From contig NZ_LT615228.1 in assembly GCF_900096765.1 (NCBI RefSeq), forward strand, positions 192,669 through 256,668: DNA of 64,000 bases, written 5' to 3'. Shown here in pieces: positions 10,200 to 21,331 of the stretch; position 1 is the stretch's first letter, and each line of letters begins with the position of its first letter. The notes beneath the pieces are model-generated. The model did no database searches and had not been told where the DNA came from. It saw only the letters and a list, made by a program, of their open reading frames with translations. This stretch comes from Polynucleobacter necessarius. GTDB lineage: Bacteria > Pseudomonadota > Gammaproteobacteria > Burkholderiales > Burkholderiaceae. Both the position numbers and the translations under genes were made by a program.

Positions 10200-10727
10200 A
10201 TGAGGTTATTACATTCTTCAAAATGGATTCAAATTGGTTTGCTAGCTATTGCAACAGTAATACTTGCGCCTGCTGCATTTGCTCAGGATGCTGGAACTCG
10301 TGTTGCTGTTGTCAATTCTGAAAAAGTTTTCAACGAGTCTAATTTGGCAAAAGCAATGCAGACTCGATTACAAAATGAATTTACTAAGCGCCAGAATGAT
10401 TTGCGTGACAATGCCCAGAAAATAAAGGCAGCGGCAGAAAAACTTGATCGTGATGCTGCAGTAATGACTGAGGCGGATCGTGTGCGTCGTCAGCGCGAGC
10501 TGGCTGATCAGGACCGTGAATTACAGCGTAAGCAACGTGAATTTACAGAGGATCTCAATCAACGCACCTTTGAAGAGCGTGCCAAGATTGCTGAAAAAGC
10601 AAATTTAGTCCTCAAGCAAATTGCCGAACAAAGAAAAATTGACATCATCATCCAGGAAGCTGCATACTTGAACCCAAAGGCTGATGTAACAGATGATGTT
10701 ATCAAGGCCTTAAACAGTCTTAAGTAA
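10200..10727 (+). CDS. skp: OmpH/Skp-family periplasmic chaperone
   Basis: The start was placed at the ATG at 10200, preceded by AAGGAAAG, giving 175 residues; an upstream TTG is less likely. A signal peptide ends at AFAQ, followed by the family's [13 protein letters not shown] strand. Next comes a long charged coiled coil (about residues 60-135) and the C-terminal strand segment [13 protein letters not shown]. Skp holds unfolded outer-membrane proteins on their way to BamA, which is encoded just upstream. lpxD follows after 5 bp. Confidence 0.95.
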   Translation: MRLLHSSKWIQIGLLAIATVILAPAAFAQDAGTRVAVVNSEKVFNESNLAKAMQTRLQNEFTKRQNDLRDNAQKIKAAAEKLDRDAAVMTEADRVRRQRELADQDRELQRKQREFTEDLNQRTFEERAKIAEKANLVLKQIAEQRKIDIIIQEAAYLNPKADVTDDVIKALNSLK

Positions 10728-10732
10728 GTTTT

Positions 10733-11800
10733 ATGCCCACCGCCGTCGAGCTGGCCGAACAGTTTCAAGTAAGCTTGGTGGGGGAGGCCTCCCTCGTATT
10801 CAATGGTCTTGCGCCTCTAGAGCACGCTAAGTCTAACCAAATCTCCTTTTTATCAAATCCTTTGTATCGTCATCAGGCAAGCGATAGCGCAGCTGGCGCT
10901 TTGATTCTGAGCCAGACTGATCTAGAGTTTCTTCAATCCAAATCCGATGCACATTTAGCTGGCCGCGTTTATTTTGTCTCAAAAAATCCTTACGCAACTT
11001 TTGCAAGAATGGCTCAGTACTTTGCAAAGCAGAGCGCACCCGCCTATTTACCCGGAATTCATCCAAGCGCAGTAATAGACCCTAGCGTAAGTATTCCTAG
11101 CTCTTGTCATATCGGGCCTTTTGTACAAATCGGACCTGGGGTCAAGCTTGGTGAGCGCGTTTGCATTTTGGGTAATGCAACGGTTGCCAGAAACAGTGTG
11201 ATCGCGAGTGATACCTTAATTTATCCATCTGTTTCAATTTATGGCGGCACCCAAATTGGTGAGCGCTGCATCATTCATAGTGGCGCCATTATTGGTGCCG
11301 ATGGTTTTGGATTTGCTCCTGACTTTTCGGCGACAGGTGGTGAGTGGGTCAAGATCCCGCAAACAGGTAATGTTGTGATCGGCGACGATGTTGAGATTGG
11401 CGCTTCAACTACGATTGATCGTGGTGCCATGAGTGATACGGTCATTGGCGCTGGTAGCAAAATTGATAATCAAGTGCAGATTGCTCACAACGTTATTATC
11501 GGTAAATGCTGTGTGATTGCTGGTTGTGCTGCCATCTCTGGAAGTACAAAAATTGGTAATTTCTGCATTATTGGAGGTGCCGCTAATTTCGCGGGACATC
11601 TCACTATTGCCGATAGAACTACGGTTTCCGGAAACACGTCGATTATTCGCTCGATTAACGAGCCTGGCCAGCACTATACGGGCGTTTATCCCTCAATGTT
11701 GCATGCTGCTTGGGAAAAGAATGCTGCAATCTTGCGTGGGCTAGATAAAATACGTCAACGCTTACGATTATTAGATAAGAACAAAAGTTCGGAGCCATAG
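10733..11800 (+). CDS. lpxD: UDP-3-O-(3-hydroxyacyl)glucosamine N-acyltransferase
   Basis: The 355-residue protein has the N-terminal uridine-binding domain (about 1-105) and a left-handed beta-helix of hexapeptide repeats ([27 protein letters not shown]). The catalytic His is in QIAHNVIIG. It performs the third lipid A step. The stop codon lies inside a small hairpin (GGAGCC-ATA-GGCTCC, 11791-11805), which could attenuate readthrough into fabZ. Confidence 0.97.
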   Translation: MPTAVELAEQFQVSLVGEASLVFNGLAPLEHAKSNQISFLSNPLYRHQASDSAAGALILSQTDLEFLQSKSDAHLAGRVYFVSKNPYATFARMAQYFAKQSAPAYLPGIHPSAVIDPSVSIPSSCHIGPFVQIGPGVKLGERVCILGNATVARNSVIASDTLIYPSVSIYGGTQIGERCIIHSGAIIGADGFGFAPDFSATGGEWVKIPQTGNVVIGDDVEIGASTTIDRGAMSDTVIGAGSKIDNQVQIAHNVIIGKCCVIAGCAAISGSTKIGNFCIIGGAANFAGHLTIADRTTVSGNTSIIRSINEPGQHYTGVYPSMLHAAWEKNAAILRGLDKIRQRLRLLDKNKSSEP

Positions 11801-11844
11801 GCTCCTTAATAACAAATTCATTATTCACTTTAAGTAGGTAATTT

Positions 11845-12294
11845 ATGAGCAAGATCATCGCGATTGATATCAATAAAATTTTGAAGCTATTGCCCCATCG
11901 CTACCCATTTTTACTGGTTGATCGCGTCTTAGAAATTTCTCCACAGGTCAGTATTACTGCACTGAAGAACGTGACGATGAATGAGCCATTTTTTCAGGGG
12001 CACTTTCCAGACTTTCCAGTAATGCCAGGAGTTTTGATTATTGAGGCATTGGCGCAAACTGCTGCTCTGTTAACCTTTTCTGAGGAGCGTGCAGAAGATG
12101 CCATTTATTACTTTGCTGGAATCGATGGGGCACGCTTTAAAAAGCCAGTATTACCTGGGGATCAGTTGATCATGACCGCAAAGCTTGAGCGTGGTCGTGC
12201 TGGCATATATAAGTTTGCAGTGCAGGCAACTGTAGATGGTGAGATTTCCGCCGAAGCAAACATTACTTGTGCGGTACGTACGAAAGGCGCGTAA
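11845..12294 (+). CDS. fabZ: 3-hydroxyacyl-ACP dehydratase FabZ
   Basis: The 149-residue hotdog-fold protein contains the substrate/active-site segment [19 protein letters not shown], with the catalytic His, and the Glu-bearing EALAQTAA helix. It dehydrates 3-hydroxyacyl-ACP in fatty-acid elongation. Its location among lpx genes is conserved because 3-hydroxyacyl-ACP is shared with lipid A synthesis. Its stop overlaps the lpxA start (TAATG). Confidence 0.98.
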   Translation: MSKIIAIDINKILKLLPHRYPFLLVDRVLEISPQVSITALKNVTMNEPFFQGHFPDFPVMPGVLIIEALAQTAALLTFSEERAEDAIYYFAGIDGARFKKPVLPGDQLIMTAKLERGRAGIYKFAVQATVDGEISAEANITCAVRTKGA

Positions 12295-13091
12295 TGACCC
12301 GGATTCATGCATCTGCTGTGGTGGATATCAAAGCAGAGCTCGCTAGCAACGTTGAGATTGGACCCTACTCAGTTATTGGCCCCAACGTCAAAATCGACGC
12401 TGGTACAAAAGTTGGCTCACATACGGTGATTGAGGGGCACACCACAATCGGCAAAGAAAATAATTTTGCGCACTTTGCTGCAATCGGTGGGCCGCCACAG
12501 GATATGAAATATCGTGGAGAGCCCACTCAACTGATTATTGGTGATCGCAACACTATTCGCGAATTCACAACGATTCACACTGGAACCTCACAGGATGAAG
12601 GTATTACCCGAATCGGCAATGACAACTGGATCATGGCCTATGTGCATATTGCGCATGATTGCCAAGTAGGTAATCACACCATTTTCTCAAGCAATGCTCA
12701 AATTGCTGGTCATGTGCAGGTTGATGATTGGGCGATTATGGGTGGTATGTCTGGCGTTCATCAGTTCGTTCGTATCGGACAGCATGCGATGCTGGGCGGT
12801 GCCTCTGCATTGGTACAAGATATTCCTCCTTTTGTGATTGCCGCTGGCGACAAAGCTTCTCCACATGGTATTAATGTGGAAGGCTTGAAACGCCGAGGTT
12901 TCTCAAGTGAAACAATTTCTGCATTGCGCCAAGCCTATAAAGTCTTATATAAAGATGGCCTGAGCTTTGAAGAGGCTAAGGTGGAAATACAAAAAATGGT
13001 TGCTGCAAATTCGGCCGATCCTGCTACTGCTGAAAAGCTAGCCCAGTTCCACGATTTTATTGCCGCTTCGACACGCGGCATCATTCGTTAA
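12294..13091 (+). CDS. lpxA: acyl-ACP--UDP-N-acetylglucosamine O-acyltransferase
   Basis: Starting at the ATG overlapping the fabZ stop, the protein has 265 residues. The N-terminal half is a hexapeptide-repeat beta-helix ([20 protein letters not shown]). The catalytic His is in [13 protein letters not shown] and the C-terminal helices include [11 protein letters not shown]. It catalyses the first lipid A step. A start further upstream inside fabZ is possible but has no support. Confidence 0.97.
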   Translation: MTRIHASAVVDIKAELASNVEIGPYSVIGPNVKIDAGTKVGSHTVIEGHTTIGKENNFAHFAAIGGPPQDMKYRGEPTQLIIGDRNTIREFTTIHTGTSQDEGITRIGNDNWIMAYVHIAHDCQVGNHTIFSSNAQIAGHVQVDDWAIMGGMSGVHQFVRIGQHAMLGGASALVQDIPPFVIAAGDKASPHGINVEGLKRRGFSSETISALRQAYKVLYKDGLSFEEAKVEIQKMVAANSADPATAEKLAQFHDFIAASTRGIIR

Positions 13092-13104
13092 CGTTGGGAA
13101 TACT

Positions 13105-14310
13105 TTGCCAAAGTTAGCTTGTGTAGCTGGCGAACCTTCTGGCGACTTACTTGCTGCGCCAGTATTAGGCGCATTAAATCAAATTCCAGAGATGGCTAGC
13201 CTTGAGGTATATGGCATTGGCGGGCCGCGGATGCAAGCAGAAGGTATGCGTTCTGATTGGCCTATGGAGACCCTGAGCGTTCGTGGTTATGTGGAAGCAA
13301 TTCAACAGTTGCCTGCAATTCTGAAGCTTCGAAAAGAATTAATCGCCAATTTATTGGGGGAGGGCAGGCCCGATGTCTATTTGGGAATTGATGCGCCAGA
13401 CTTTAATTTAGGCGTGGAAATGCAACTGCGAAAAGCGGGGATACCCACATTGCATTTAGTCTCCCCCTCGATTTGGGCGTGGAGAGCAGGGCGCATCAAG
13501 AAAATTTCACAAGCAGTCGAGCGCATGCTCTGCATCTTTCCATTCGAAACTGAAATTTACGATCGTGCTGGTGTGGCTTCAACTTATGTTGGTCACCCGC
13601 TTGCTAGTGAAATTCCGATAGAGCCAAACCCATCGCAAGCTCGTGGAAAAATTGCTCAAAAGTGTGCTATGAGTAATGCGTCACTTGATGGCACAGTCAT
13701 TGCAGTATTGCCCGGAAGCCGAATATCTGAAATCGAGCTTATCGCGCCAGTCTTTTTTGAGACAATGCAGTTATTATCAAAAAGACTTCAAGGTCAAAAG
13801 CTACAGTTCTTAATCCCAGTGGCAACCCCGCGTTTACGAGCCCTGCTTGAGCAGCTTTTATTGGCTGTAAAAAACCAAAATCCTGATATTCAAATTCACT
13901 TGCTTGATGGCATGGCAGATGAAGTATTGGAAGCTGCTGATGTGGTATTGATTGCGAGCGGTACGGCGACTTTGCAAGCGGCATTATGGAAAAAGCCTAT
14001 GGTGATTTCTTATAAAGTACCCTGGTTAACGGCTCAGATTATGAAACGGCAGGGTTATTTACCGTATGTGGGGCTACCCAATATTTTGTGCGGTGAGTTT
14101 GTGGTTCCCGAGTTATTGCAAGATGATGCGACACCCGAAAAGCTAGCTAATGCAATGCAAGATTGGCTGGATCACCCCAGTAGAGTTACTCAGCTCAAAG
14201 AGCGTTTTACTGATATGCATGAAACATTGCGTCGCCCAACGGGATTATTGGTTGCTCAGGCAGTGGCTCAAACGATTGCGAATCACCGTCACAAGTGGGT
14301 AAGTGCATGA
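13105..14310 (+). CDS. lpxB: lipid-A-disaccharide synthase
   Basis: The core starts [19 protein letters not shown], and the likely start is the TTG at 13105 with GGGAA about eight bases ahead, giving 401 residues. A TTG at 13060 inside lpxA is an alternative. Landmarks are the VSPSIWAWR motif, [13 protein letters not shown], and [15 protein letters not shown] in the nucleotide-binding half (GT19 family). It joins two acylated glucosamines into the lipid A disaccharide at the inner membrane. It overlaps rnhB by four bases (ATGA). Confidence 0.97.
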   Translation: MPKLACVAGEPSGDLLAAPVLGALNQIPEMASLEVYGIGGPRMQAEGMRSDWPMETLSVRGYVEAIQQLPAILKLRKELIANLLGEGRPDVYLGIDAPDFNLGVEMQLRKAGIPTLHLVSPSIWAWRAGRIKKISQAVERMLCIFPFETEIYDRAGVASTYVGHPLASEIPIEPNPSQARGKIAQKCAMSNASLDGTVIAVLPGSRISEIELIAPVFFETMQLLSKRLQGQKLQFLIPVATPRLRALLEQLLLAVKNQNPDIQIHLLDGMADEVLEAADVVLIASGTATLQAALWKKPMVISYKVPWLTAQIMKRQGYLPYVGLPNILCGEFVVPELLQDDATPEKLANAMQDWLDHPSRVTQLKERFTDMHETLRRPTGLLVAQAVAQTIANHRHKWVSA

Positions 14311-14900
14311 GTATGATTTGGGTCTGTGGTGTGGATGAAGCGGGGCGCGGACCTTTGGTAGGTGCAGTGGTAGCTGGTGCAGTAGTGCTCGATCCCAATA
14401 ATCCGATTGAGGGTTTAAAAGACTCCAAAAAATTAACCGCTGCTCGAAGAGAATATTTGTATGAGCAGATTATGGAAAAGGCTAAAGCCTGGGGCATAGG
14501 CGAGGCGAGCCCTCTAGAGATAGATCAGATGAATATCTTGCAGGCTACGATGCTGGCGATGCGTCGAGCCGTGGAAGATTTAACAACTCGACTAGGTGAT
14601 TGGCCAAGCAGAGCGCTGATTGATGGCAACCGATGTCCTGAGTTGCCGATTGCGGCAGAAGCGATTATTCAGGGCGACGCTAAAGAGCCTGCAATTTCAG
14701 CTGCATCTATATTAGCTAAAGTGACACGTGATCGTCAGATGCAAGCTTTGCATGAGCGCCACCCTGAATATGGTTTTGCCCAGCATAGGGGTTATCCGAC
14801 GCAGGCTCACTTTGCTGCATTAAAGCAATATGGTGCCTGCTCCGAACATCGTCGTAGCTTTTCTCCGGTTCGTCGGGTGCTAGAGGCGCTCGCAGATTAA
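14307..14900 (+). CDS. rnhB: ribonuclease HII
   Basis: From the ATG overlapping the lpxB stop the product has 197 residues. The catalytic acidic residues are seen in [10 protein letters not shown] (Asp-Glu), in LIDGNRCP and in the conserved [17 protein letters not shown] segment. The enzyme removes ribonucleotides and RNA from DNA-RNA hybrids. The lpxB-rnhB link is widespread in proteobacteria. Confidence 0.97.
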   Translation: MSMIWVCGVDEAGRGPLVGAVVAGAVVLDPNNPIEGLKDSKKLTAARREYLYEQIMEKAKAWGIGEASPLEIDQMNILQATMLAMRRAVEDLTTRLGDWPSRALIDGNRCPELPIAAEAIIQGDAKEPAISAASILAKVTRDRQMQALHERHPEYGFAQHRGYPTQAHFAALKQYGACSEHRRSFSPVRRVLEALAD

Positions 14901-14902
14901 TC

Positions 14903-15727
14903 ATGAACTTTGATCTCATTTCTTCAAAAGAAAATCCTTTGTTTAAGGAGGTTCGTCAATTACAGGCAACCGGTAGCAAAGGTCAGAAGGCGAGATTAGC
15001 TAGCGGCTGCGCTTTGCTTGAAGGAATTCATTTAGTGCAAACCTGGGAGGGTGATCCTGCTTTAAAGACACTTTTTACCTCAGAGCTCGGGCTAAAGAAT
15101 GCAGAGATCGTGCAGGCTATGTATTCACATTTAGAGCTTTGTCCTGACACCAAGGTTTATCAATTGGATAGTGCTCTATGGGATTTGCTCAGCGATTTAG
15201 TGAATGCTCCTCATCTGGCGGGCTTATTGGATCTGCCAAAATCATGCCTTGCTTCGCCGCAGTCAATTTCAACTTTAGCTGGTGATGTGGTGATCTTGGA
15301 TCGCATTCAAGATGCTGGTAATGTAGGCTCGATTTTGCGTACTGCTGCTGCCGCTGGATTTACACAAGTCATTGCCTTATTTGGATGCGCGCATTTGTGG
15401 TCCAGCAAAGTCTTGCGAGCCGGCATGGGTGCTCATCGATTATTGGATTTATACGAAGGTTGGTCAAACCAGCAAGTGCTCAGTGCCGTTACTGCACCTT
15501 TATTAGCCGCTACTGCAGATGCAGAACTTGATCTTTTTTCTATTCACAAAGAGCTCATTCATCCGGTTGCATGGGTGATGGGTAGCGAAGGTCAGGGTGT
15601 TTCCGAAGATTTATTGGCGCAAGCAAAAAGCGTCTCCATCCCCATCGACCCTCGAGTAGAATCGCTTAATGTATCAACTGCAGCTGCCGTTTGTCTCTTT
15701 GAGACAATGCGCGTGCGACTTCACTAG
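14903..15727 (+). CDS. TrmH/SpoU-family RNA 2'-O-methyltransferase
   Basis: The 274-residue protein has an N-terminal substrate-binding domain (SSKENPLFKEVRQL) and a C-terminal SPOUT domain with the three family motifs. Motif 1 is QDAGNVGSILRTAAAAG, motif 2 is WVMGSEGQGV, and motif 3 (the knot) is SLNVSTAAAVCLFE. It methylates a ribose in rRNA or tRNA using S-adenosylmethionine. The exact target cannot be told from sequence alone; the rRNA group represented by RlmB-like enzymes is the nearest fit. It follows rnhB by 2 bp and converges with ppsR. Confidence 0.9.
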   Translation: MNFDLISSKENPLFKEVRQLQATGSKGQKARLASGCALLEGIHLVQTWEGDPALKTLFTSELGLKNAEIVQAMYSHLELCPDTKVYQLDSALWDLLSDLVNAPHLAGLLDLPKSCLASPQSISTLAGDVVILDRIQDAGNVGSILRTAAAAGFTQVIALFGCAHLWSSKVLRAGMGAHRLLDLYEGWSNQQVLSAVTAPLLAATADAELDLFSIHKELIHPVAWVMGSEGQGVSEDLLAQAKSVSIPIDPRVESLNVSTAAAVCLFETMRVRLH

Positions 15728-15737
15728 GTTTGTTGTT

Positions 15738-16565
15738 TTAGCCCAGAATTGTCTTATCAGATTTAATGGCTTGCAATACGGTGGTAGCAATCTCTTCAAT
15801 CGATTTACTGGTTGTTAGTACCCATGGAATTGATTGTTTTTTCATCATTGCAGTTGCCTCGTTAATCTCATAGCGACAATTTTCTAACTTGGCGTAATTA
15901 CTACCAGGTCTGCGTTCATTGCGAATCTCGGATAAACGTTCGGCATCGATCATGAGGCCAAAGATCTTTTGGCGATAAGGAACCAAATCTTTTGGCAGTT
16001 GTCCACGTTCAAAGTCTTCTGGTATCAGGGGATAGTTTGCGGCTTTTAATCCATATTGCATTGCTAGATATAAGCTCGTTGGCGTTTTGCCAACCCTAGA
16101 TATACCTATCAAGATAACATTTGCCTCGGCAAGATTTTGATTGGATTGCCCATCATCATGGGCGAGTGAATAGTTGATAGCCTCAATACGGTTTTTGTAA
16201 GCCTCGGTATCCGCATTGTGGTGAAGGCGGTTCATGGCATGGGTGGATTTCATACCTAGGGCTTCTTCAAGTGGAGCCACGAAGGTCTGGAACATATCCA
16301 AAATTAGGCCATTGGCCTTAGCAACAATGGCATTGAGCTCAGAATTCACCAAAGTGGTGAAGACAATGGGCTGAACTCCATACTTACTGGCTGCCTGATT
16401 GATGCTCCTAACGGCGTCGTGGGCTTTTTCCACGCTATCCACAAAAGGTACCCGGATGTGCTTAAAAGTGGCTTCAAATTGAGCCAAAATCGACTGACTA
16501 AAGTTGTCGGCGGTGATGCCGGTACCGTCGGAGACAATAAAAACAATGCGGGTTTGGGTGGACAT
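15738..16565 (-). CDS. ppsR: PEP synthase regulatory protein (bifunctional kinase/pyrophosphorylase, DUF299)
   Basis: The 275-residue protein begins with the VFIVSDGTGITADN loop and carries a P-loop-like motif GISRVGKTPTS (about residues 154-164). Relatives switch PEP synthase off by ADP-dependent phosphorylation of a Thr next to its catalytic His, and on again by Pi-dependent dephosphorylation. The target gene ppsA lies divergently 106 bp away, which supports the assignment. Confidence 0.96.
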   Translation of the reverse strand: MSTQTRIVFIVSDGTGITADNFSQSILAQFEATFKHIRVPFVDSVEKAHDAVRSINQAASKYGVQPIVFTTLVNSELNAIVAKANGLILDMFQTFVAPLEEALGMKSTHAMNRLHHNADTEAYKNRIEAINYSLAHDDGQSNQNLAEANVILIGISRVGKTPTSLYLAMQYGLKAANYPLIPEDFERGQLPKDLVPYRQKIFGLMIDAERLSEIRNERRPGSNYAKLENCRYEINEATAMMKKQSIPWVLTTSKSIEEIATTVLQAIKSDKTILG

Positions 16566-16671
16566 GGATTTGGCCTAAAAGTCAGGGTCAGCACTACAAT
16601 AGAATCATATTAAAGCATGCCCTATTTTAGGTGGCCGCTAGACCAGTTTCCTTATCTTTAGAGAGTATTTT

Positions 16672-19068
16672 ATGTCCAACCAACAGCAACAAAATAGTAG
16701 TGTGGCAGATGCCTATGTTTTGCCTTTTGAGCAACTTCGTATGACTGACGTTGAGTCAGTTGGCGGTAAGAATGCTTCCTTAGGAGAAATGATCTCTCAG
16801 TTAGCGTCCACAGGCGTTCGTGTGCCAACTGGTTTTGCAACCACCGCTTTGGCATTCCGTGATTTTCTAAAACACAATAACCTGACCGAGCGTATTCAAC
16901 AGCGTCTAGAGGGTCTGAATATTGACGATGTTCGTGTATTGGCTCAGGCTGGTGCTGAGATCCGTGAGTGGATTGAGACAGCGCCATTTCAACCTAAGCT
17001 TGAAGAAGAAATTCGTAAAGCATTTGCTGTGCTAGATGATTCAGGTAAGGGGTCATTTGCTGTGCGATCCTCAGCGACCGCAGAAGACTTGCCAGATGCT
17101 TCTTTTGCAGGCCAACAAGAAACCTTCTTGAACGTTGAGGGCATCGATGATGTTCTCAAGAAAATTCGTGAGGTATTTGCTTCCCTCTACAACGATCGCG
17201 CCATCTCCTATCGTGTTCACAACGGTTTTGCTCATGCAGAAGTAGCTTTATCTGCTGGCATCCAGCGCATGGTTCGCTCAGATTTAGGCGCTGCCGGCGT
17301 GATGTTTACTTTAGATACCGAATCTGGCTTTGAGGATGTAGTGTTTATTACCTCCAGCTATGGTTTGGGTGAGACAGTTGTTCAAGGTGCGGTCAATCCC
17401 GATGAGTTTTATGTATTCAAAACTACTCTGGCGCAGGATAAGAAAGCAATCATTCGTCGCTCTTTGGGTTCTAAATTGATTCAAATGCAATTTGCACCTA
17501 AAGGATCGGCTGAAAAAGTACAAACGGTTGACGTAGCTCCTGAAAAGCGTAATCGTTTTTCATTGGAAGATGCCGACATTACTGAGTTGGCTAAATATGC
17601 AGTGATCATTGAGAAGCACTATGGTCGTCCAATGGATATCGAGTGGGGCAAAGATGGTCAAGATGGACGTATTTACATACTTCAAGCACGTCCTGAGACT
17701 GTAAAGAGTCAGGCTGCTGGTCAAGTAGAGATGCGCTATAAGTTAAAGGGTAGCTCTAAGGTATTGGCGAAAGGCCGTGCGATTGGTCAAAAGATTGGTG
17801 CTGGTCCCGTGCGTATTATTCGTGACCCTAGCGAGATGGATCGTGTTCAGCCAGGTGATGTCTTGGTTGCTGATATGACCGATCCAAACTGGGAGCCCGT
17901 AATGAAGCGTGCCTCTGCGATTGTGACCAACCGTGGTGGCCGTACTTGTCATGCGGCGATTATTGCGCGCGAGCTAGGTGTTCCGGCTGTTGTTGGTTGT
18001 ACTGATGCTACCGAGCAATTGCAAGATGGCATGGTGGTCACCGTCTCTTGTGCTGAAGGTGATGAAGGTCACATCTATGATGGTTTGATCGAGACTGAGG
18101 TAACCGAAGTTTCTCGTGGCGTATTGCCAGAGATTCCAGTGAAGATCACCATGAATATTGGTAATCCTCAGTTAGCGTTTGACTTTTGTCAGATTCCGAA
18201 TGCAGGTGTTGGCCTGGCTCGTCTTGAGTTCATTATTAATAACTACATTGGCGTGCACCCACGTGCAGTTTTGGAGTATCCAAACATTGATCCTGATCTC
18301 AAGCGTGCGGTTGAGAGCGTTGCTCGTGGCTATGCAAGCCCTCGTCAGTTTTATGAGGACAAGTTGGTTGAGGGTGTAGCTACGATTGCGGCGGCATTTT
18401 ATCCAAAGCCTGTCATCGTTCGTTTGTCCGACTTTAAATCAAATGAGTACAAGAAATTAATCGGTGGATCACGCTACGAACCCGACGAAGAGAATCCAAT
18501 GTTGGGCTTCCGCGGTGCTTCACGCTATGTCTCTGAAGACTTTGGCGAGGCATTTGCTCTTGAGTGCGCTGCTATGAAGCGCGTGCGCGAAGACATGGGT
18601 CTAGACAATGTCGAGATCATGGTTCCGTTCGTGCGCACTATCAAACAAGCCGAGCGCGTCATTAATATGATGGAAAAGTTTGGTCTGAAACGTGGTGTAA
18701 ATGGTCTGCGCCTCATCATGATGTGCGAGATTCCATCCAATGCCATTTTGGCCGATCAATTCCTCGAGTACTTTGACGGTTTCTCAATCGGCTCCAATGA
18801 TATGACCCAGCTTACTTTGGGTCTTGATCGTGACTCCGGTATGGAATTGTTGGCAATTGACTTTGACGAACGCGATCCAGCGGTCGAGTGCATGATTGCT
18901 CGCTCGATTGAGGCTTGCCGCAAGCAGAACAAGTACGTTGGTATTTGCGGTCAAGGCCCGTCAGATCATCCAGATTTTGCACGTTGGTTAGTAGAGAAGG
19001 GAATTACTTCCATCTCGCTAAATCCTGATAGCGTGGTAGAGACCTGGGAGATGTTGGGTAAAAAATAA
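16672..19068 (+). CDS. ppsA: phosphoenolpyruvate synthase
   Basis: The 798-residue protein has an N-terminal ATP-binding domain ([29 protein letters not shown]). The central phosphohistidine domain carries [15 protein letters not shown], with catalytic His427 preceded by the regulatory Thr. The C-terminal PEP/pyruvate barrel includes [17 protein letters not shown]. It makes PEP from pyruvate and ATP for gluconeogenesis on organic acids. The divergent ppsR product should control it. A strong terminator follows 23 bp after the stop. Confidence 0.98.
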   Translation: MSNQQQQNSSVADAYVLPFEQLRMTDVESVGGKNASLGEMISQLASTGVRVPTGFATTALAFRDFLKHNNLTERIQQRLEGLNIDDVRVLAQAGAEIREWIETAPFQPKLEEEIRKAFAVLDDSGKGSFAVRSSATAEDLPDASFAGQQETFLNVEGIDDVLKKIREVFASLYNDRAISYRVHNGFAHAEVALSAGIQRMVRSDLGAAGVMFTLDTESGFEDVVFITSSYGLGETVVQGAVNPDEFYVFKTTLAQDKKAIIRRSLGSKLIQMQFAPKGSAEKVQTVDVAPEKRNRFSLEDADITELAKYAVIIEKHYGRPMDIEWGKDGQDGRIYILQARPETVKSQAAGQVEMRYKLKGSSKVLAKGRAIGQKIGAGPVRIIRDPSEMDRVQPGDVLVADMTDPNWEPVMKRASAIVTNRGGRTCHAAIIARELGVPAVVGCTDATEQLQDGMVVTVSCAEGDEGHIYDGLIETEVTEVSRGVLPEIPVKITMNIGNPQLAFDFCQIPNAGVGLARLEFIINNYIGVHPRAVLEYPNIDPDLKRAVESVARGYASPRQFYEDKLVEGVATIAAAFYPKPVIVRLSDFKSNEYKKLIGGSRYEPDEENPMLGFRGASRYVSEDFGEAFALECAAMKRVREDMGLDNVEIMVPFVRTIKQAERVINMMEKFGLKRGVNGLRLIMMCEIPSNAILADQFLEYFDGFSIGSNDMTQLTLGLDRDSGMELLAIDFDERDPAVECMIARSIEACRKQNKYVGICGQGPSDHPDFARWLVEKGITSISLNPDSVVETWEMLGKK

Positions 19069-19090
19069 TCCCACAACTTTGAAGTATTCA

Positions 19091-19120
19091 TAGGGCGCAT
19101 TGATATGCGCCCTATTTTTT
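19091..19120 (+). terminator. rho-independent terminator after ppsA
   Basis: A perfect 10-bp stem, TAGGGCGCAT at 19091-19100 with its complement at 19105-19114, encloses TGAT and is followed by six T residues. Confidence 0.93.
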
Positions 19121-19190
19121 GCCCACTACTGAAATGATTGTTAAAAAAGGGTACATTAAGCATATTGCGTAGGTGTTTAAAGGGTGTTGT

Positions 19191-20384
19191 ATGGAGCCGT
19201 TATCCGGATTGAAGGTGATTGAAATGGGGCAGCTCATCGCTGGTCCATTTGCCGCCAAAACATTAGCTGACTTTGGAGCTGATGTTGTCAAAATTGAGCC
19301 ACCTAAAGTCGGAGATGCTCTGCGTAAATGGCGTTTACTGAAAGATGGTACATCCATCTGGTGGCAAGTACAGTCACGTAATAAGCGCTCGCTCTCTTTA
19401 GATTTGCGGCAGAGCGAGGCGCAAGATATTGTGCGCACTCTGGCCAAAGATGCCGATATCTTGATTGAAAATTTTCGGCCTGGAACTTTAGAAGGTTGGG
19501 GTCTTGATCCGAATGAATTACTGAAAATCAATCCTCGTCTCATTGTGTTGCGCATAAGCGGTTATGGTCAAACAGGACCTTATCGTGATAAGCCTGGCTT
19601 TGGTGTTGTTGCTGAAGCGATGGGTGGCTTGCGTCACTTAACTGCTGAGCCTGGAAGGGTCCCCGTGCGAGTGGGGATCAGCATAGGGGACACCTTGGCG
19701 TCTCTGCATGGTGTCATTGGCATATTATTGGCAATGCAAGAGCGTCATCACAGTGGTAAGGGGCAAGTGATTGATGTAGCTTTATACGAGGCAGTCTTTA
19801 ATTGTATGGAAAGCTTGTTGCCAGAGTACAGCGCTTTCGGAGAAATAAGGCAGGCTGCTGGTAGTGCTTTGCCTGGAATTGCCCCCACCAATGCTTATCT
19901 ATGCTCTGATGGGGGTTATGTTCTCGTTGCTGGTAATGGAGACAGTATCTTCAAGCGCTTAATGAAGCTAATCGATAGAGACGATTTGGGTGGCGACCCT
20001 GAGCTAGAGAATAATGATGGACGTGTGAAGCGAGTAGTGGAACTGGATCAGGCTATTGGAGATTGGGCCAAGACCCTCACTACCGATCAGGCTTTGGAAG
20101 CCTTGGATTCAGCAGCAGTACCTGCCGGCAGAATTTATACCGTAGCAGATATTGCCAAGGATCCACACTACAGAGCCAGGAGCAATATCGAAACCATTCA
20201 AATGCGAGATGGTGCCAGCTTAGATGTTCCTGGGGTATTTCCAAAGTTATCCCGTACTCCAGGCTCTATCAAAACATTGGCTCCGGATATTGGACAGAAT
20301 ACTGAAGAGATATTGCGCAGTATTGGCTTAAGTGAAGCGCAGATAGCCTCTTTAACAGAGCGTGGAATTGCGTTCACTAAATAA
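19191..20384 (+). CDS. CaiB/BaiF family (type III) CoA-transferase
   Basis: The ATG at 19191 with AAAGGG upstream gives 397 residues; a GTG at 19173 is a weaker option. The protein opens PLSGLKVIEMGQLIAGPFA, with the NKRSLSLDL segment and a catalytic Asp at residue 167 in VGISIGDTLASLHG. Type III transferases move CoA between carboxylic acids. The next genes encode an HMG-CoA-lyase-type enzyme and a VOC protein with gaps of 14 and 0 bp. A plausible role is to activate a branched dicarboxylic acid, such as a hydroxymethylglutarate- or citramalate-type acid, before cleavage. The substrate is inferred from context only. Confidence 0.92.
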   Translation: MEPLSGLKVIEMGQLIAGPFAAKTLADFGADVVKIEPPKVGDALRKWRLLKDGTSIWWQVQSRNKRSLSLDLRQSEAQDIVRTLAKDADILIENFRPGTLEGWGLDPNELLKINPRLIVLRISGYGQTGPYRDKPGFGVVAEAMGGLRHLTAEPGRVPVRVGISIGDTLASLHGVIGILLAMQERHHSGKGQVIDVALYEAVFNCMESLLPEYSAFGEIRQAAGSALPGIAPTNAYLCSDGGYVLVAGNGDSIFKRLMKLIDRDDLGGDPELENNDGRVKRVVELDQAIGDWAKTLTTDQALEALDSAAVPAGRIYTVADIAKDPHYRARSNIETIQMRDGASLDVPGVFPKLSRTPGSIKTLAPDIGQNTEEILRSIGLSEAQIASLTERGIAFTK

Positions 20385-20398
20385 TCTAAGATAAAAAT

Positions 20399-21331
20399 AT
20401 GACTAGGATTTATTTTAATGATGTAGTGACTAGAGATGGCTTTCAGATTGAGCCTAACTTTGTTCCCACGGCGGATAAGGTTCGTTTGATCGATGAAATG
20501 AGTCAGTGCGGCTTTGCCAAAATTGAAGTGACTTCATTTACCTCGCCTAAAGCGATTCCAATGCTTCGTGATGCGGAAGAGGTCATGGGAAAAATTACAC
20601 GAGTACCAGGAGTTGAATATACCGTATTGGTTCCCAACCTCAGGGGTGCAGAGCGTGCACTGGAGTCTCGCGCTGATGAATTTAATTTGGTAATGTCCAC
20701 TTCTGAAACGCATAATCTTGCTAACTTGCGCATGACACGTGAAAAAAGCTTTGCCGGCTTGGCTGAAGTAATTCGTTTTGTCGATGGCAAAACACCCATC
20801 AATGTTTCCTTATCGACCAGTTTTGGTTGCCTTATGGAAGGCGATGTGCCTCAAGCCGTGGTTGAGGAATTTGCGAAACGCTTTGCTGATTTAGGGGTAA
20901 GGGGTGTTACGATTTGTGACACTACTGGCATGGCTAATCCTGCCCAAGTAAGCGTAATGTCTGAATCCTTGCAACAATTATTCCCTCATCTTCAGCTCAC
21001 GATGCATTTTCATAACACTCGGGGAATGGGTCTCGCTAATGTATTGGCAGCAGTTCAGTCTGGCATAACCCGTTTTGACGGATCTCTCGGAGGTTTAGGT
21101 GGTTGCCCATATGCACCAGGTGCGAGTGGCAATATTTCTAGTGAAGATGCGATTCATATGCTCGATGCAATGGGATACGACACGGGCATTAATATCCCCA
21201 AATTACTCAGTTTGGCCCGTGAGTTGCCCGCAATAGTTGGACATACTGTTCCAGGGCAAGTAGCTAAAGCAGGGCGTTCTTGTGATTTACATCCCGCACC
21301 TGAATACCTTGCTGATTTACGCGAGGTCTAA
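20399..21331 (+). CDS. hydroxymethylglutaryl-CoA lyase family protein
   Basis: The 310-residue TIM-barrel protein has the DRE-family N-terminal motif (VVTRDGFQIEP), the metal-binding HFHNTRGMGLAN segment and the GGLGGCPYAPGASGN signature with the active-site Cys. Such enzymes cleave HMG-CoA to acetyl-CoA and acetoacetate; close relatives cleave citramalyl-CoA or similar esters. Its place behind a type III CoA-transferase suggests the two act in sequence. The stop abuts the next start. Confidence 0.9.
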   Translation: MTRIYFNDVVTRDGFQIEPNFVPTADKVRLIDEMSQCGFAKIEVTSFTSPKAIPMLRDAEEVMGKITRVPGVEYTVLVPNLRGAERALESRADEFNLVMSTSETHNLANLRMTREKSFAGLAEVIRFVDGKTPINVSLSTSFGCLMEGDVPQAVVEEFAKRFADLGVRGVTICDTTGMANPAQVSVMSESLQQLFPHLQLTMHFHNTRGMGLANVLAAVQSGITRFDGSLGGLGGCPYAPGASGNISSEDAIHMLDAMGYDTGINIPKLLSLARELPAIVGHTVPGQVAKAGRSCDLHPAPEYLADLREV